Positions 35,166 to 42,659 of a DNA stretch of 64,000 nt are shown here, piece by piece. The stretch comes from Betaproteobacteria bacterium. GTDB lineage: Bacteria; Pseudomonadota; Gammaproteobacteria; Burkholderiales; Casimicrobiaceae. The translations under genes and the position numbers were made by a program. Positions within the stretch are counted from its first letter, which is position 1. Each line of letters opens with the position of its first letter. Below the pieces are notes generated by a model. It saw only the letters and a list, made by a program, of their open reading frames with translations. It searched no databases and had not been told where the DNA came from. The stretch lies in the NCBI GenBank assembly GCA_016861105.1, contig BOKS01000003.1, positions 124,001-188,000 on the forward strand, written 5' to 3'.

Positions 35166-36461
35166 ATGCCCGTCAACAAGAACTTCGGCGTGACGCTCGT
35201 CGCTGCCGCCCTGCTCACGCTGTACGGCTGCGGCAAGGAAGAGCCCAAGAAGGCGGAGGCGCCTGCCGCGCCCGCCGCGCCGCCGGTCGAGCAGCCGACG
35301 GTCGTGAAGATCGGCCACGCCGGTCCGCTCACCGGCGGCATCGCCCACCTCGGCAAGGACAACGAGAACGGCGCGCGCCTCGCCGTCGAGGAGGCCAACG
35401 GAAAGAACATCACGATCGGGGGCAAGAAGATCCGCTTCGAGCTCCAGGGCGAGGACGACCAGGCCGACCCCAAGCTCGGGCCCACGATCGCGCAGAAGTT
35501 CGCCGACGCGAAGGTCGCCGGCGTCGTCGGCCACCTCAACTCGGGCGTCACGATTCCCGCTTCGGCCGTGTACAACCAGGCCGGGCTGCCGATGGTCTCC
35601 GGCTCCGCGACCAATCCCAAGCTCACCGAGCAGGGCTTCAAGAACGTCTTCCGCCTCGTCGCCCGCGACGACCAGCAGGGCCCGGCGGTCGCCCAATACC
35701 TGCAGTCGATGAAGGTCAAGAAGGTCGCCGTGGTCGACGACGCCACCGCCTACGGCGAGGGCCTGGCCAACGAGGTCGAGAAGACGCTGAAGGCGTCGGG
35801 CGTGCAGATCGTGGCGCGCGAGAAGACCAACGACAAGGCCACCGACTTCAAGGCGATCCTGACCAAGATGAAGGGACGCGGTCCGGACGCCGTCTTCTAC
35901 GGCGGCATGGACGCCACCGGGGGGCCGATGCTGAAGCAGGCCCGCGAGCTGGGCATCAAGGCGGTGTTCAGCTTCGGCGACGGCGCCTGCACCGACACGA
36001 TGAAGCAGCTCGCCGGCGACGCGGTCGCCGAAGGGCTCATCTGCTCGCAGGCCGGGCTGCCGGTCGTCGCCGCGTCGAAGAACTTCCTCGACGCCTACAA
36101 GGCGAAGTTCAACACCGACCCGATCATCTACGCACCGTTCACCTACGACGCCGCGAACCTGCTGATCGCCGCCATGCAGAAGGCGGACTCGATCGAGCCG
36201 GCCAAGTACCTGCCCGAGCTGCAGAAGATCAGCTACACGGGCGCGACCGGCCCGATCGCCTTCGACGAGAAGGGCGACCGCAAGAACGCCGAGGTGACGA
36301 TCTTCACCATGAAGGGCGGCAAGCTCGAGCCCGTCGCCATCGTGCAGGGTGGCAAGAGCATCGCCTTTGCCGACTTCATGAAGGCCTCCGCGCCGGCCCC
36401 GGCCGCTGCTGCGCCTTCGGCCACGGCCACCCCGGCTCCGGCCGAGGCGCCGAAGAAGTAG
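35166..36461 (+). CDS. livK: Branched-chain amino acid ABC transporter substrate-binding protein
   Basis: 431 residues. Lipobox-like LLTLYGC then a Lys/Pro/Ala-rich linker, so probably a lipid-anchored or released periplasmic protein. The type I binding-protein fold is clear: VVKIGHAGPLTGGIAHLGKDNENGARLAVEEAN, GVVGHLNSGVTIPASAVYNQAGLPMVSGSATNP, KVAVVDDATAYGEGLANEVEKTLKASG and GGMDATGGPMLKQARELGI. The mature domain matches LivJ/LivK. The C-terminal 30 residues form an unusual Ala/Pro tail (APAPAAAAPSATATPAPAEAPKK). It is followed by a strong terminator, so it is made in excess over the livHMGF membrane genes. Substrate Leu/Ile/Val is the family default. Confidence 0.93.
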   Translation: MPVNKNFGVTLVAAALLTLYGCGKEEPKKAEAPAAPAAPPVEQPTVVKIGHAGPLTGGIAHLGKDNENGARLAVEEANGKNITIGGKKIRFELQGEDDQADPKLGPTIAQKFADAKVAGVVGHLNSGVTIPASAVYNQAGLPMVSGSATNPKLTEQGFKNVFRLVARDDQQGPAVAQYLQSMKVKKVAVVDDATAYGEGLANEVEKTLKASGVQIVAREKTNDKATDFKAILTKMKGRGPDAVFYGGMDATGGPMLKQARELGIKAVFSFGDGACTDTMKQLAGDAVAEGLICSQAGLPVVAASKNFLDAYKAKFNTDPIIYAPFTYDAANLLIAAMQKADSIEPAKYLPELQKISYTGATGPIAFDEKGDRKNAEVTIFTMKGGKLEPVAIVQGGKSIAFADFMKASAPAPAAAAPSATATPAPAEAPKK

Positions 36462-36484
36462 CCCGACGGAACGACGAAGACCGA

Positions 36485-36511
36485 CGGCGCCCTGCGGGGC
36501 GCCGTTTTTTT
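36485..36511 (+). terminator. Intrinsic terminator after livK
   Basis: Perfect 8-bp stem CGGCGCCC (36485-36492) with GGGCGCCG (36497-36504), loop TGCG, then seven T residues (36505-36511). It is textbook rho-independent and separates livK from livHMGF, probably leaving some read-through. Confidence 0.9.
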
Positions 36512-36517
36512 GCGAGC

Positions 36518-36547
36518 TTGCCCGCGGGCGCGGGTTGCCTCCACAAT
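36518..36547 (+). promoter_or_regulatory. Putative promoter for livHMGF
   Basis: -35 TTGCCC (36518-36523), an 18-bp spacer and -10 CACAAT (36542-36547), directly after the livK terminator. The leader that follows is strikingly pyrimidine-rich, with repeated CCCTG-type words, and shows no Shine-Dalgarno before the livH GTG. Confidence 0.45.
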
Positions 36548-36656
36548 CGCCGCCACCGACCCGAGGGCGCCGACGCCCGCCCGCCGCTTCCATCGCGTTC
36601 CCCGCCTCCCGCTCCCCCGCCACTGCCCCTGGTCCCTGTTCCCTGATTCCCGGCCC

Positions 36657-37661
36657 GTGGACATCTTCCTCCAGCAGATCATCAACGGCCTGACGCTCGG
36701 CAGCGTCTACGCGATCGTCGCGCTGGGCTACACGATGGTCTACGGGATCATCCAGCTGATCAACTTCGCGCACGGCGAGGTCGTGATGATCGGCGCGATG
36801 GTCGCCTACAGCGTCATCGTGGCGCTCGTCGGCGCCGGGGCGCCGCTGCCGCCGCTGGCGATCGTGCTCTGCGGCGCGCTGGCCGCGATCCCGGTCTGCA
36901 TGGCCGTCGGCTTCACGCTCGAGCGCGTCGCCTACCGGCCGCTGCGCCGCGCGCCCCGGCTCGCGCCGCTCATCACGGCGATCGGCCTGTCGATCATCCT
37001 GCAGCACCTCGCGATGATCGTCTGGAGCCGCAACCCGCTGCCGTACCCGCAGGTCATCCAGTCGGTCAGCTACCACGTGACGGGCAACCCGAACGGCGCG
37101 ACGATCACCAACGTGCAGATCGCGATCATCTGCATGTCCGTGCTGCTGATGGCGGGCCTCACCACGCTCGTCTATCGCACGAAGCTCGGCATCGCGATGC
37201 GCGCGACCGCGCAGAACCAGCAGGTCGCCGGGCTGATGGGCATCGACATCAACAAGGTGATCGCGCTCACCTTCGTCATCGCCGGCGGCCTGGGCTCGGT
37301 GGCGGGCGTGATGGTCGGCACCTACTACGGCATCGCCCACTACCAGATGGGGTTCCTGCTCGGGCTCAAGGCGTTCTCGGCGGCGGTGCTCGGCGGCATC
37401 GGCAACCTCGCGGGCGCGATGCTGGGCGGCCTGCTGCTCGGCATCATCGAGGCGCTCGGCGCCGGCTACGTGGGCGACATCACCGACCTGTGCCGCTTCG
37501 CGTCGTGGTCCGACGCGCTGGCCGCGCGCTGCGCGAGCGGCGAGCACGTCGTGCTGTTCGGCAGCAACTACCAGGACGTGTTCGCCTTCATCGTCCTGAT
37601 CGTCGTGCTCGTGTTCCGCCCGTCGGGGCTGCTCGGCGAGCGCGTCTCCGACCGCGCGTAG
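36657..37661 (+). CDS. livH: Branched-chain amino acid ABC permease, LivH type
   Basis: 334 residues from a GTG at 36657 (VDIFLQQIINGLTLGSVYAIVALGYTMVYGIIQLINFAHGEVVMIGAM), which is the standard LivH start. About eight membrane spans; the EAA-like loop for ATPase contact is around GIAMRATAQNQQVAGLMGIDINKVIALTFVIAG. An insertion near the C terminus (about 280-305, DITDLCRFASWSDALAARCASGEH) is longer than in E. coli LivH. No Shine-Dalgarno precedes the GTG, so translation may be inefficient or leader-dependent. Forms the membrane pore with LivM. Confidence 0.94.
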   Translation: MDIFLQQIINGLTLGSVYAIVALGYTMVYGIIQLINFAHGEVVMIGAMVAYSVIVALVGAGAPLPPLAIVLCGALAAIPVCMAVGFTLERVAYRPLRRAPRLAPLITAIGLSIILQHLAMIVWSRNPLPYPQVIQSVSYHVTGNPNGATITNVQIAIICMSVLLMAGLTTLVYRTKLGIAMRATAQNQQVAGLMGIDINKVIALTFVIAGGLGSVAGVMVGTYYGIAHYQMGFLLGLKAFSAAVLGGIGNLAGAMLGGLLLGIIEALGAGYVGDITDLCRFASWSDALAARCASGEHVVLFGSNYQDVFAFIVLIVVLVFRPSGLLGERVSDRA

Positions 37662-37669
37662 GCGGACGC

Positions 37670-38743
37670 ATGCGCGCGCTGGTCGACACGAAGGGCCATC
37701 CGGTGCTGGTGTGGGTCGGCCTCGCGCTGGTCGGGCTCGCGCTGGTCGCGCTGCCGTTCGCCCTCGCCGGCATCGGCACCGCGTGGGTCCGGATCACCAA
37801 CCTCGCGATCCTCTTCGTCTTCCTCGCGCTCGGCCTCAACATCGTCGTCGGCTTCGCCGGCCTGCTCGACCTCGGCTACATCGCGTTCTACGCGGTCGGC
37901 GCCTACGCCTACGCCCTGCTCGCCTCGCCGCACTTCGGCATCCACCTGCCGTTCTGGGTGATCCTGCCGATCGGCGCGGCGATCGCCTGCCTGTTCGGCG
38001 TGCTGCTCGGCGCGCCGACGCTCAAGCTCCGCGGCGACTACCTCGCCATCGTCACGCTGGGCTTCGGCGAGATCGTCCGCATCTTCCTCAACAACCTGTC
38101 GCAGCCGGTCAACATCACCAACGGCCCGCAGGGCGTGACGCTGATCGACCCGCTGCGCATCGGCACGTTCAGCTTCCGCGACACCGACACGTTCGCCGGC
38201 CTCGCGTTCACCGGCCCGGTCAAGTACTACTACTTCCTGCTCGTCGTGCTGCTGGCGATCATCGTGATCAACCTGCGCCTGCAGGACTCGCGCATCGGCC
38301 GCGCGTGGGAGGCCATCCGCGAGGACGAGGTCGCCGCGAGGGCGATGGGCATCAACACGCGCAACATGAAGCTGCTCGCGTTCGCGATGGGCGCCTCGTT
38401 CGGCGGCATCGCCGGCGGCATGTTCTCGGCGATGCAGGGCTTCATCAGCCCGGAGAGCTTCATCCTGATCGAGTCGATCATGGTGCTCGCGATGGTCGTG
38501 CTGGGCGGCATGGGCAACGTCTGGGGCGTGATCGTCGGCGCGCTGCTGCTGTCGTTCGCGCCCGAGGTCCTGCGCTACACGGTGGAGCCGGCGCAGCAGG
38601 CGCTGTTCGGCCGGATGCTCGTCGAGCCCGAGGTGATCCGCATGCTGCTGTTCGGCTTCGCGCTGGTGCTGATGATGCTGTTCCGCCCCGCCGGGCTGCT
38701 GCCGTCGGCGACGCGCAAGCGCGAGCTGGAGGTGCGCCGGTGA
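37670..38743 (+). CDS. livM: Branched-chain amino acid ABC permease, LivM type
   Basis: 357 residues, second membrane subunit. LFVFLALGLNIVVGFAGLLDLGYIAFYAVGAYAYALL is the family N-terminal signature. GAPTLKLRGDYLAIVTLGFGEIVRIFLNN and GRAWEAIREDEVAARAMGINTRNMKLLAFAMGASFGGIAGGMFS, the ATPase-coupling loop, follow. Starts 8 bp after livH. Its TGA forms the first bases of a hairpin repeat that recurs after livG. Confidence 0.95.
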   Translation: MRALVDTKGHPVLVWVGLALVGLALVALPFALAGIGTAWVRITNLAILFVFLALGLNIVVGFAGLLDLGYIAFYAVGAYAYALLASPHFGIHLPFWVILPIGAAIACLFGVLLGAPTLKLRGDYLAIVTLGFGEIVRIFLNNLSQPVNITNGPQGVTLIDPLRIGTFSFRDTDTFAGLAFTGPVKYYYFLLVVLLAIIVINLRLQDSRIGRAWEAIREDEVAARAMGINTRNMKLLAFAMGASFGGIAGGMFSAMQGFISPESFILIESIMVLAMVVLGGMGNVWGVIVGALLLSFAPEVLRYTVEPAQQALFGRMLVEPEVIRMLLFGFALVLMMLFRPAGLLPSATRKRELEVRR

Positions 38744-38855
38744 GCCACCCGGCGAGGGACCCGGCGCAGCCGGGATCGACGGCAAGGCGAATCCGGCGGC
38801 CCGCCGACGCGCCGTCGGGCCGGACTTTCGCGGCCAGTCCGATGAGGCGGCGCCG
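38739..38855 (+). repeat. Liv-operon hairpin repeat, copy 1 (begins at livM stop)
   Basis: Begins GGTGAGCCACCCGGCG, using the livM TGA, and contains a hairpin CCCGGC (38760-38765)-GCA-GCCGGG (38769-38774). GGATCGACGGCAAGGCG follows, and later CAGTCCGATGAGGCGGCG. Closely matched in order and sequence by copy 2 after livG (39698-39818). The stem sequence differs between copies while the GCA loop is kept, as expected for a conserved structure. Confidence 0.75.
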
Positions 38856-38885
38856 GGCGCCGCCCGCCGCGGCGGCCAACGGCCG

Positions 38886-39701
38886 ATGAGCGCGCCCGCG
38901 CCGGCCGCCACGCGCGAGCCGCTGCTCGCCGGACGCGGCATCAGCAAGCGCTTCGGCGGCGTGCAGGCGCTGTCCGAGGTGAGCTTCGAGATCCGCGCCG
39001 GCGAGATCTACGGGCTCATCGGCCCCAACGGCGCGGGCAAGACCAGCCTGTTCAACGTCCTCACGGGCATCTACACCCCCGACGCCGGCACGTTCACGTT
39101 CGACGGCCGCCCGCTCAACGCCCTCAAGCCGAACGAGGTCGCGCAGCGCGGGATCGCCCGCACGTTCCAGAACATCCGCCTGTTCGCGAACCTGCCGGCG
39201 CTCGAGAACGTCATGATCGGCCGGCACGTGCGCACGCGCGCGGGCGTCTTCGGCGCGATGCTGCGCGACCGGCGGACGCGCGAGGAGGAGCGCGCGATCG
39301 AGCGGCGCGCGTTCGAGTTGCTCGAGTACGTGGGCGTCGCCAGCCGGGCGAACGACCTGGCGCGCCACCTGGCCTACGGCGACCAGCGGCGCCTCGAGAT
39401 CGCGCGCGCGCTCGCCACCGACCCGAAGCTGCTCGCCCTCGACGAGCCGGCGGCGGGGATGAACGCCACCGAGACCGACTCGCTCAAGGCGCTGCTCGAG
39501 CGCATCCGCCGCGACGGCACGACGATCCTGCTGATCGAGCACGACATGAAGCTCGTCATGAACGTCTGCGACCGCGTGCTCGTGCTCGACTACGGCAAGA
39601 AGATCGCCGAGGGCACCGCCGAGGTCGTGCAGAAGGACCCCGCCGTGATCTCCGCCTACCTCGGCGGCGACGTGGCGCTGAACCTGAAGGGCGCCGCGTG
39701 A
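38886..39701 (+). CDS. livG: Branched-chain amino acid ABC ATPase, LivG type
   Basis: 271 residues. Walker A GPNGAGKTS, then QRGIARTFQNIRLFANLPALENVMIG (Q-loop), the degenerate signature LAYGDQRRLEIARAL, Walker B LLALDEPAAGMN and the His switch LLIEHDMKLVM. The LAYGxQRRLEIARAL signature is normal for LivG. Separated from livM by 142 bp occupied by a repeat, unlike the tight spacing seen in most liv operons. Ends with TGA inside repeat copy 2. Confidence 0.96.
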   Translation: MSAPAPAATREPLLAGRGISKRFGGVQALSEVSFEIRAGEIYGLIGPNGAGKTSLFNVLTGIYTPDAGTFTFDGRPLNALKPNEVAQRGIARTFQNIRLFANLPALENVMIGRHVRTRAGVFGAMLRDRRTREEERAIERRAFELLEYVGVASRANDLARHLAYGDQRRLEIARALATDPKLLALDEPAAGMNATETDSLKALLERIRRDGTTILLIEHDMKLVMNVCDRVLVLDYGKKIAEGTAEVVQKDPAVISAYLGGDVALNLKGAA

Positions 39702-39818
39702 GCCCCCCGGCGAGGGGCCCCGTGCGCAGCACGGGGATCGACGGCAAGGCGCATCGCGGCGGAGCGCCGACACGCATGACGCCACGCGCGACGACGACAG
39801 TCCGAGGAGGCGCCGCGT
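39698..39818 (+). repeat. Liv-operon hairpin repeat, copy 2 (begins at livG stop)
   Basis: Begins CGTGAGCCCCCCGGCG at the livG TGA. Hairpin CCCCGTGC (39718-39725)-GCA-GCACGGGG (39729-39736), then GGATCGACGGCAAGGCG as in copy 1, and CAGTCCGAGGAGGCGCCG near the end. The eight paired stem positions differ from copy 1 in both arms but still pair. Confidence 0.75.
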
Positions 39819-39861
39819 GAGCCACCCGGCGCGGGGCCCCGTGCACGGAGGCGCCGCGTGA
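39817..39861 (+). repeat. Liv-operon repeat, copy 3 (internally deleted), providing livF start
   Basis: CGTGAGCCACCCGGCG, then GGGGCCCCGTGCACGG, then GGAGGCGCCGCGTGA: both ends of copy 2 with the middle missing and the hairpin reduced to the palindrome CCGTGCACGG. Its tail supplies both the GGAGG Shine-Dalgarno (39847-39851) and the GTG start (39858) of livF. Confidence 0.7.
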
Positions 39862-40604
39862 CCGCCGGCGCCGATGCGACCCCGCTCCTCGCGCTGGAAG
39901 GCCTGTCGGTGGCCTACGGCGGCATCCGGGCCGTCAAGGGCATCGATCTCACGGTGGGCCGGGGCGAGCTCGTGTGCCTGATCGGCGCCAACGGGGCCGG
40001 CAAGACGACGACGCTGAAGGGCATCACCGGGCTGCAGCCGGTGAGCGGCGGGCGCATCCGCTACGACGGCGCCGACATCACCGGCCGGCCGTCGTTCGAG
40101 CTGGTGCGGCGGGGACTCGCGATGGTGCCCGAAGGGCGCGGCGTGTTCGGCGGCCTCACGATCGAGGAGAACCTCACGATGGGCGCGTACACGCGCCGCG
40201 ACCGCGCCGGCATCGCGGCCGACGTGGAGCGCGTGTTCGCGCTGTTCCCGCGGCTCAAGGAGCGGCGCCGGCAGACTGCCGGCACGCTGTCCGGCGGCGA
40301 GCAGCAGATGCTCGCGATGGGCCGCGCGCTCATGAGCAGGCCGCGGCTCCTGCTGCTCGACGAGCCGTCGATGGGGCTCGCGCCGCTGATGGTGCAGAAG
40401 GTGTTCGAGACCGTTCTGCGCGTGTCCGGCGAGGGCGTCACCATCCTGCTGATCGAGCAGAACGCCAAGCTCGCCCTCGAGGTGGCGCACCGCGGCTACG
40501 TGATGGAATCCGGCGCGATCACGCTCGCCGGCGACGCGCGGCAACTCCTGAACGACCCGGCCGTGCGCGCGGCCTACCTCGGCGAAGTCCGCGCGACGCC
40601 GTAG
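39858..40604 (+). CDS. livF: Branched-chain amino acid ABC ATPase, LivF type
   Basis: 248 residues from a GTG at 39858. Walker A GANGAGKTTT, then RRGLAMVPEGRGVFGGLTIEENLTMGAY (the LivF Q-loop region), signature LSGGEQQMLAMGRAL, Walker B LLLLDEPSMGLAPLM, His switch replaced as usual in LivF by LLIEQNAKLAL. Completes the LivHMGF importer. The start codon and ribosome site lie in a duplicated copy of the livG 3' end. Confidence 0.96.
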   Translation: MTAGADATPLLALEGLSVAYGGIRAVKGIDLTVGRGELVCLIGANGAGKTTTLKGITGLQPVSGGRIRYDGADITGRPSFELVRRGLAMVPEGRGVFGGLTIEENLTMGAYTRRDRAGIAADVERVFALFPRLKERRRQTAGTLSGGEQQMLAMGRALMSRPRLLLLDEPSMGLAPLMVQKVFETVLRVSGEGVTILLIEQNAKLALEVAHRGYVMESGAITLAGDARQLLNDPAVRAAYLGEVRATP

Positions 40605-40646
40605 CCGCGGCAGGCGCGCGCCGGACGCGCCGCGCCGCCCGTCGCG

Positions 40647-40652
40647 TAGAAT
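40647..40652 (+). promoter_or_regulatory. Putative -10 box (TAGAAT)
   Basis: CGTAGAATCGGGG, 25 bases before the ATG of the downstream membrane protein. Same core as other candidate promoters in this window; no clear -35. Confidence 0.4.
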
Positions 40653-40676
40653 CGGGGCGGTCATCGATCGCCGCGC

Positions 40677-41390
40677 ATGACGCCTCCCGACCCCTCTCCG
40701 TCGCTGCCGGGCGCGCGCGCGTTCCGCAGCGTCCGCGCCGACCGCGCGTTCGCCTGGTACAGCGAGGCGCTGCGCCTGTTCAAGAAGCAGCCGGTCGGCT
40801 TCGCGGCGCTGGCGGTGGCGACCGCGATCGTCGAGATCGTGCTGATGCTGCTGCCGCTCGTCGGGCCGCCGGCGGCGAACATCGTGGTGCCGATCGTCGC
40901 CTCGTCGCTGCTGTTCGCCGCGCTCGCGACCGACCGCGGCGACAAGCCTCGCGCAGCGCACCTGCTCGCGCCGTTCGCCGCGCCGGCCCGCGCGATCGGC
41001 ACCGTCGTCGCGGCGACGCTCGTGGTGTCGGGCGTGGAGTGGCTCGCCGGCTGGCACCTCGCCGGCGTCAACCTGCTGTCGATCGACGCCATCGCCGAGG
41101 TCGCCGCCACCGATCTTCTGGTCGTCTACGTGCTCGGCGTGGCCGCGTCGCTGCCGCTCACCCTCGTGCCGCTGTTCGCGTTCCTCGAGGGCGCGACGCT
41201 GCGCGAGTCGTTCGCGTGGAGCCTCGCGGCGTTCCTGCGCAACGTGCCCGCGTTCCTGCTGTACGGAGGGCTCGGCATCGCGCTCCTCGGCGTCGTGTTC
41301 GTGACCCAGGGCCTCGCCACGATCATCGTGCTGCCGCTGTGGGCCGCGTCCTCCTACGCGGCCTGGAAGGACCTGCTGAACGCCGCCTGA
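40677..41390 (+). CDS. Integral membrane protein, BPSS1780-family-like
   Basis: 237 residues. N-terminal AFAWYSEALRLFKKQPVGFAALAVATAIVEIVLMLLPLVGPPAANIVVPIVASSLLFAAL is followed by four more hydrophobic stretches; six spans in total. The opening W-Y-x-E-A-x-x-L-F-x-x-x-P, then a two-span hairpin with a G-P turn, is the pattern of uncharacterised BPSS1780-type proteins of Betaproteobacteria. Function unknown. It stands alone between livF and a TetR gene. Confidence 0.8.
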   Translation: MTPPDPSPSLPGARAFRSVRADRAFAWYSEALRLFKKQPVGFAALAVATAIVEIVLMLLPLVGPPAANIVVPIVASSLLFAALATDRGDKPRAAHLLAPFAAPARAIGTVVAATLVVSGVEWLAGWHLAGVNLLSIDAIAEVAATDLLVVYVLGVAASLPLTLVPLFAFLEGATLRESFAWSLAAFLRNVPAFLLYGGLGIALLGVVFVTQGLATIIVLPLWAASSYAAWKDLLNAA

Positions 41391-41483
41391 CGCGGCGTCC
41401 TACGCGGCGATCCGCGCGCCGCGGGCAGACCCGACGCCGCTCGTCGCGCGACCATGGCGACGCCGTTCTATGGGAGAGCGACG

Positions 41484-42155
41484 ATGAAACGGGAACGCGG
41501 AGTGCCGCCCGATGCGGCGCGCACGCGCGACCGCCTGCTCGACGCGGTGGAGCGCCTGGCGTCGGAGGGGGGCGCCGACGCCCTCTCGCACCGGGGCATC
41601 GCGCGGCAGGCCGGGGTGCACGCCTCGCTGCTGCACTACCACTACGGAACCGTCGAGCAGGCCGTCGAGGAAGCGGTGGCGCGGCGCGCCGCCCGCCTGC
41701 GCCGTCTGCAGGCCGACGCGATCCGCGCGCTGCACGCGCGCGGCGCCTGGAGCGTCGAGGACGTCGTCGCGGCACTGTGGCGGCCCTTCGCCGCGCTCGG
41801 CGGCACGATCGACGCTGGGTGGCGGAACTACCTCTGCCTCGTCGCCCGCGTGGCGAGCGCGGACGACGCGCTGGCCGAGCGCCACTTCGGCGACGTCGAG
41901 CGCCAGGCGCTGCGGGCGCTGCGGACGGTGCTCCCGGGCGCGACGGACGAGGCGCTCGCGTTCGGCCTGCGCATCACGAAGATGCTGTTCGAGCGCGAGG
42001 TCGTCGCGCGCTGCCGCAGGATGCTCGACGCGGACGTTCGTGCCGAACGCGACCGGCGGCTCGAGGCCTTCGCCGCCGCCGGCCTGCGCGCCCTCGCGCC
42101 GATGCTCGCGCCGCAGCGCACCATGCCGGCGGCCACCTGGGGAACCTCTGCGTGA
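41484..42155 (+). CDS. TetR-family transcriptional regulator
   Basis: 223 residues from the ATG at 41484, with GGGAGAG six bases upstream; an ATG at 41454 has no ribosome site. The helix-turn-helix is RLLDAVERLASEGGADALSHRGIARQAGVHASLLHYHYGTVEQAVEEAVARR. The C-terminal ligand domain contains GAWSVEDVVAALWRPFAALGGTIDAGWRNYLCLVARVAS, similar in layout to fatty-acid or aromatic-responsive TetR proteins. No palindrome of operator quality is visible just upstream, and its targets are not evident: neighbours are a membrane protein and a small BLUF-like protein. Confidence 0.88.
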   Translation: MKRERGVPPDAARTRDRLLDAVERLASEGGADALSHRGIARQAGVHASLLHYHYGTVEQAVEEAVARRAARLRRLQADAIRALHARGAWSVEDVVAALWRPFAALGGTIDAGWRNYLCLVARVASADDALAERHFGDVERQALRALRTVLPGATDEALAFGLRITKMLFEREVVARCRRMLDADVRAERDRRLEAFAAAGLRALAPMLAPQRTMPAATWGTSA

Positions 42156-42246
42156 CCTCGCGGCGCGCGCCACGGCGTTGGTCGAGCGCCCAACCGGGGC
42201 CGCAGGGGGCGCGTACAGTCGGCCCCCCGCCTGCACGCCGCCGCCC

Positions 42247-42651
42247 ATGCCCGCCACGCATCGCCAGCTCGCCTACGCGGCGCACGCCCGCCCCGGCGTC
42301 ACCGCGCCCGCCATCAGCGCGCTGATCGAACGCCGGCGCGCCGCCAGCGCCGAGCAGCGGCTGACCGGCGTCATGGTCTACACGGGCGAGGACTTCGTCG
42401 AGTGGGCCGAAGGCCCGGCGCCGGCGATCGAGCGCTTCGCCGCGACGCTGTCCGCCGAGCCGGTCTTCGGCCGCGCAAGGATCCTCGTGGACCGGACGGC
42501 GCCCACGCGCTGGTTTCGCGGCTGGCGGGCCGGCTACGTGCCGTCGCGCAGCTTCGACCCGTGGCTCGTCGGCCTCGAGAGCGGCTCGCTCGACGAGGCG
42601 GCGCGGCTCGACGCCATGAAGCGCTTCCTCGAGGAAGCGCGGACGTTCTGA
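42247..42651 (+). CDS. BLUF-domain-like protein lacking key flavin-contact residues
   Basis: 134 residues, a stand-alone BLUF-type fold: LAYAAHARP, AISALIERRRAASAEQRLTGVMVYTGEDFVEWAEGPAPAIERFAATLSAEP and RWFRGWRAGYV follow the family pattern. Photoactive BLUF proteins need a Tyr (Tyr10 here, kept), an Asn in the second helix and a Gln in F-x-Q-x-L-E-G. Here the Asn position is Ser34 or its neighbour, the Gln is Glu52 (FVEWAEG), and the usual Trp-x-Met becomes WRA. It is therefore probably light-blind or works differently, perhaps as a flavin or ligand sensor. Alignment of the Asn position is less certain than that of the Gln. Confidence 0.8.
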   Translation: MPATHRQLAYAAHARPGVTAPAISALIERRRAASAEQRLTGVMVYTGEDFVEWAEGPAPAIERFAATLSAEPVFGRARILVDRTAPTRWFRGWRAGYVPSRSFDPWLVGLESGSLDEAARLDAMKRFLEEARTF

Positions 42652-42659
42652 GTAACCGC

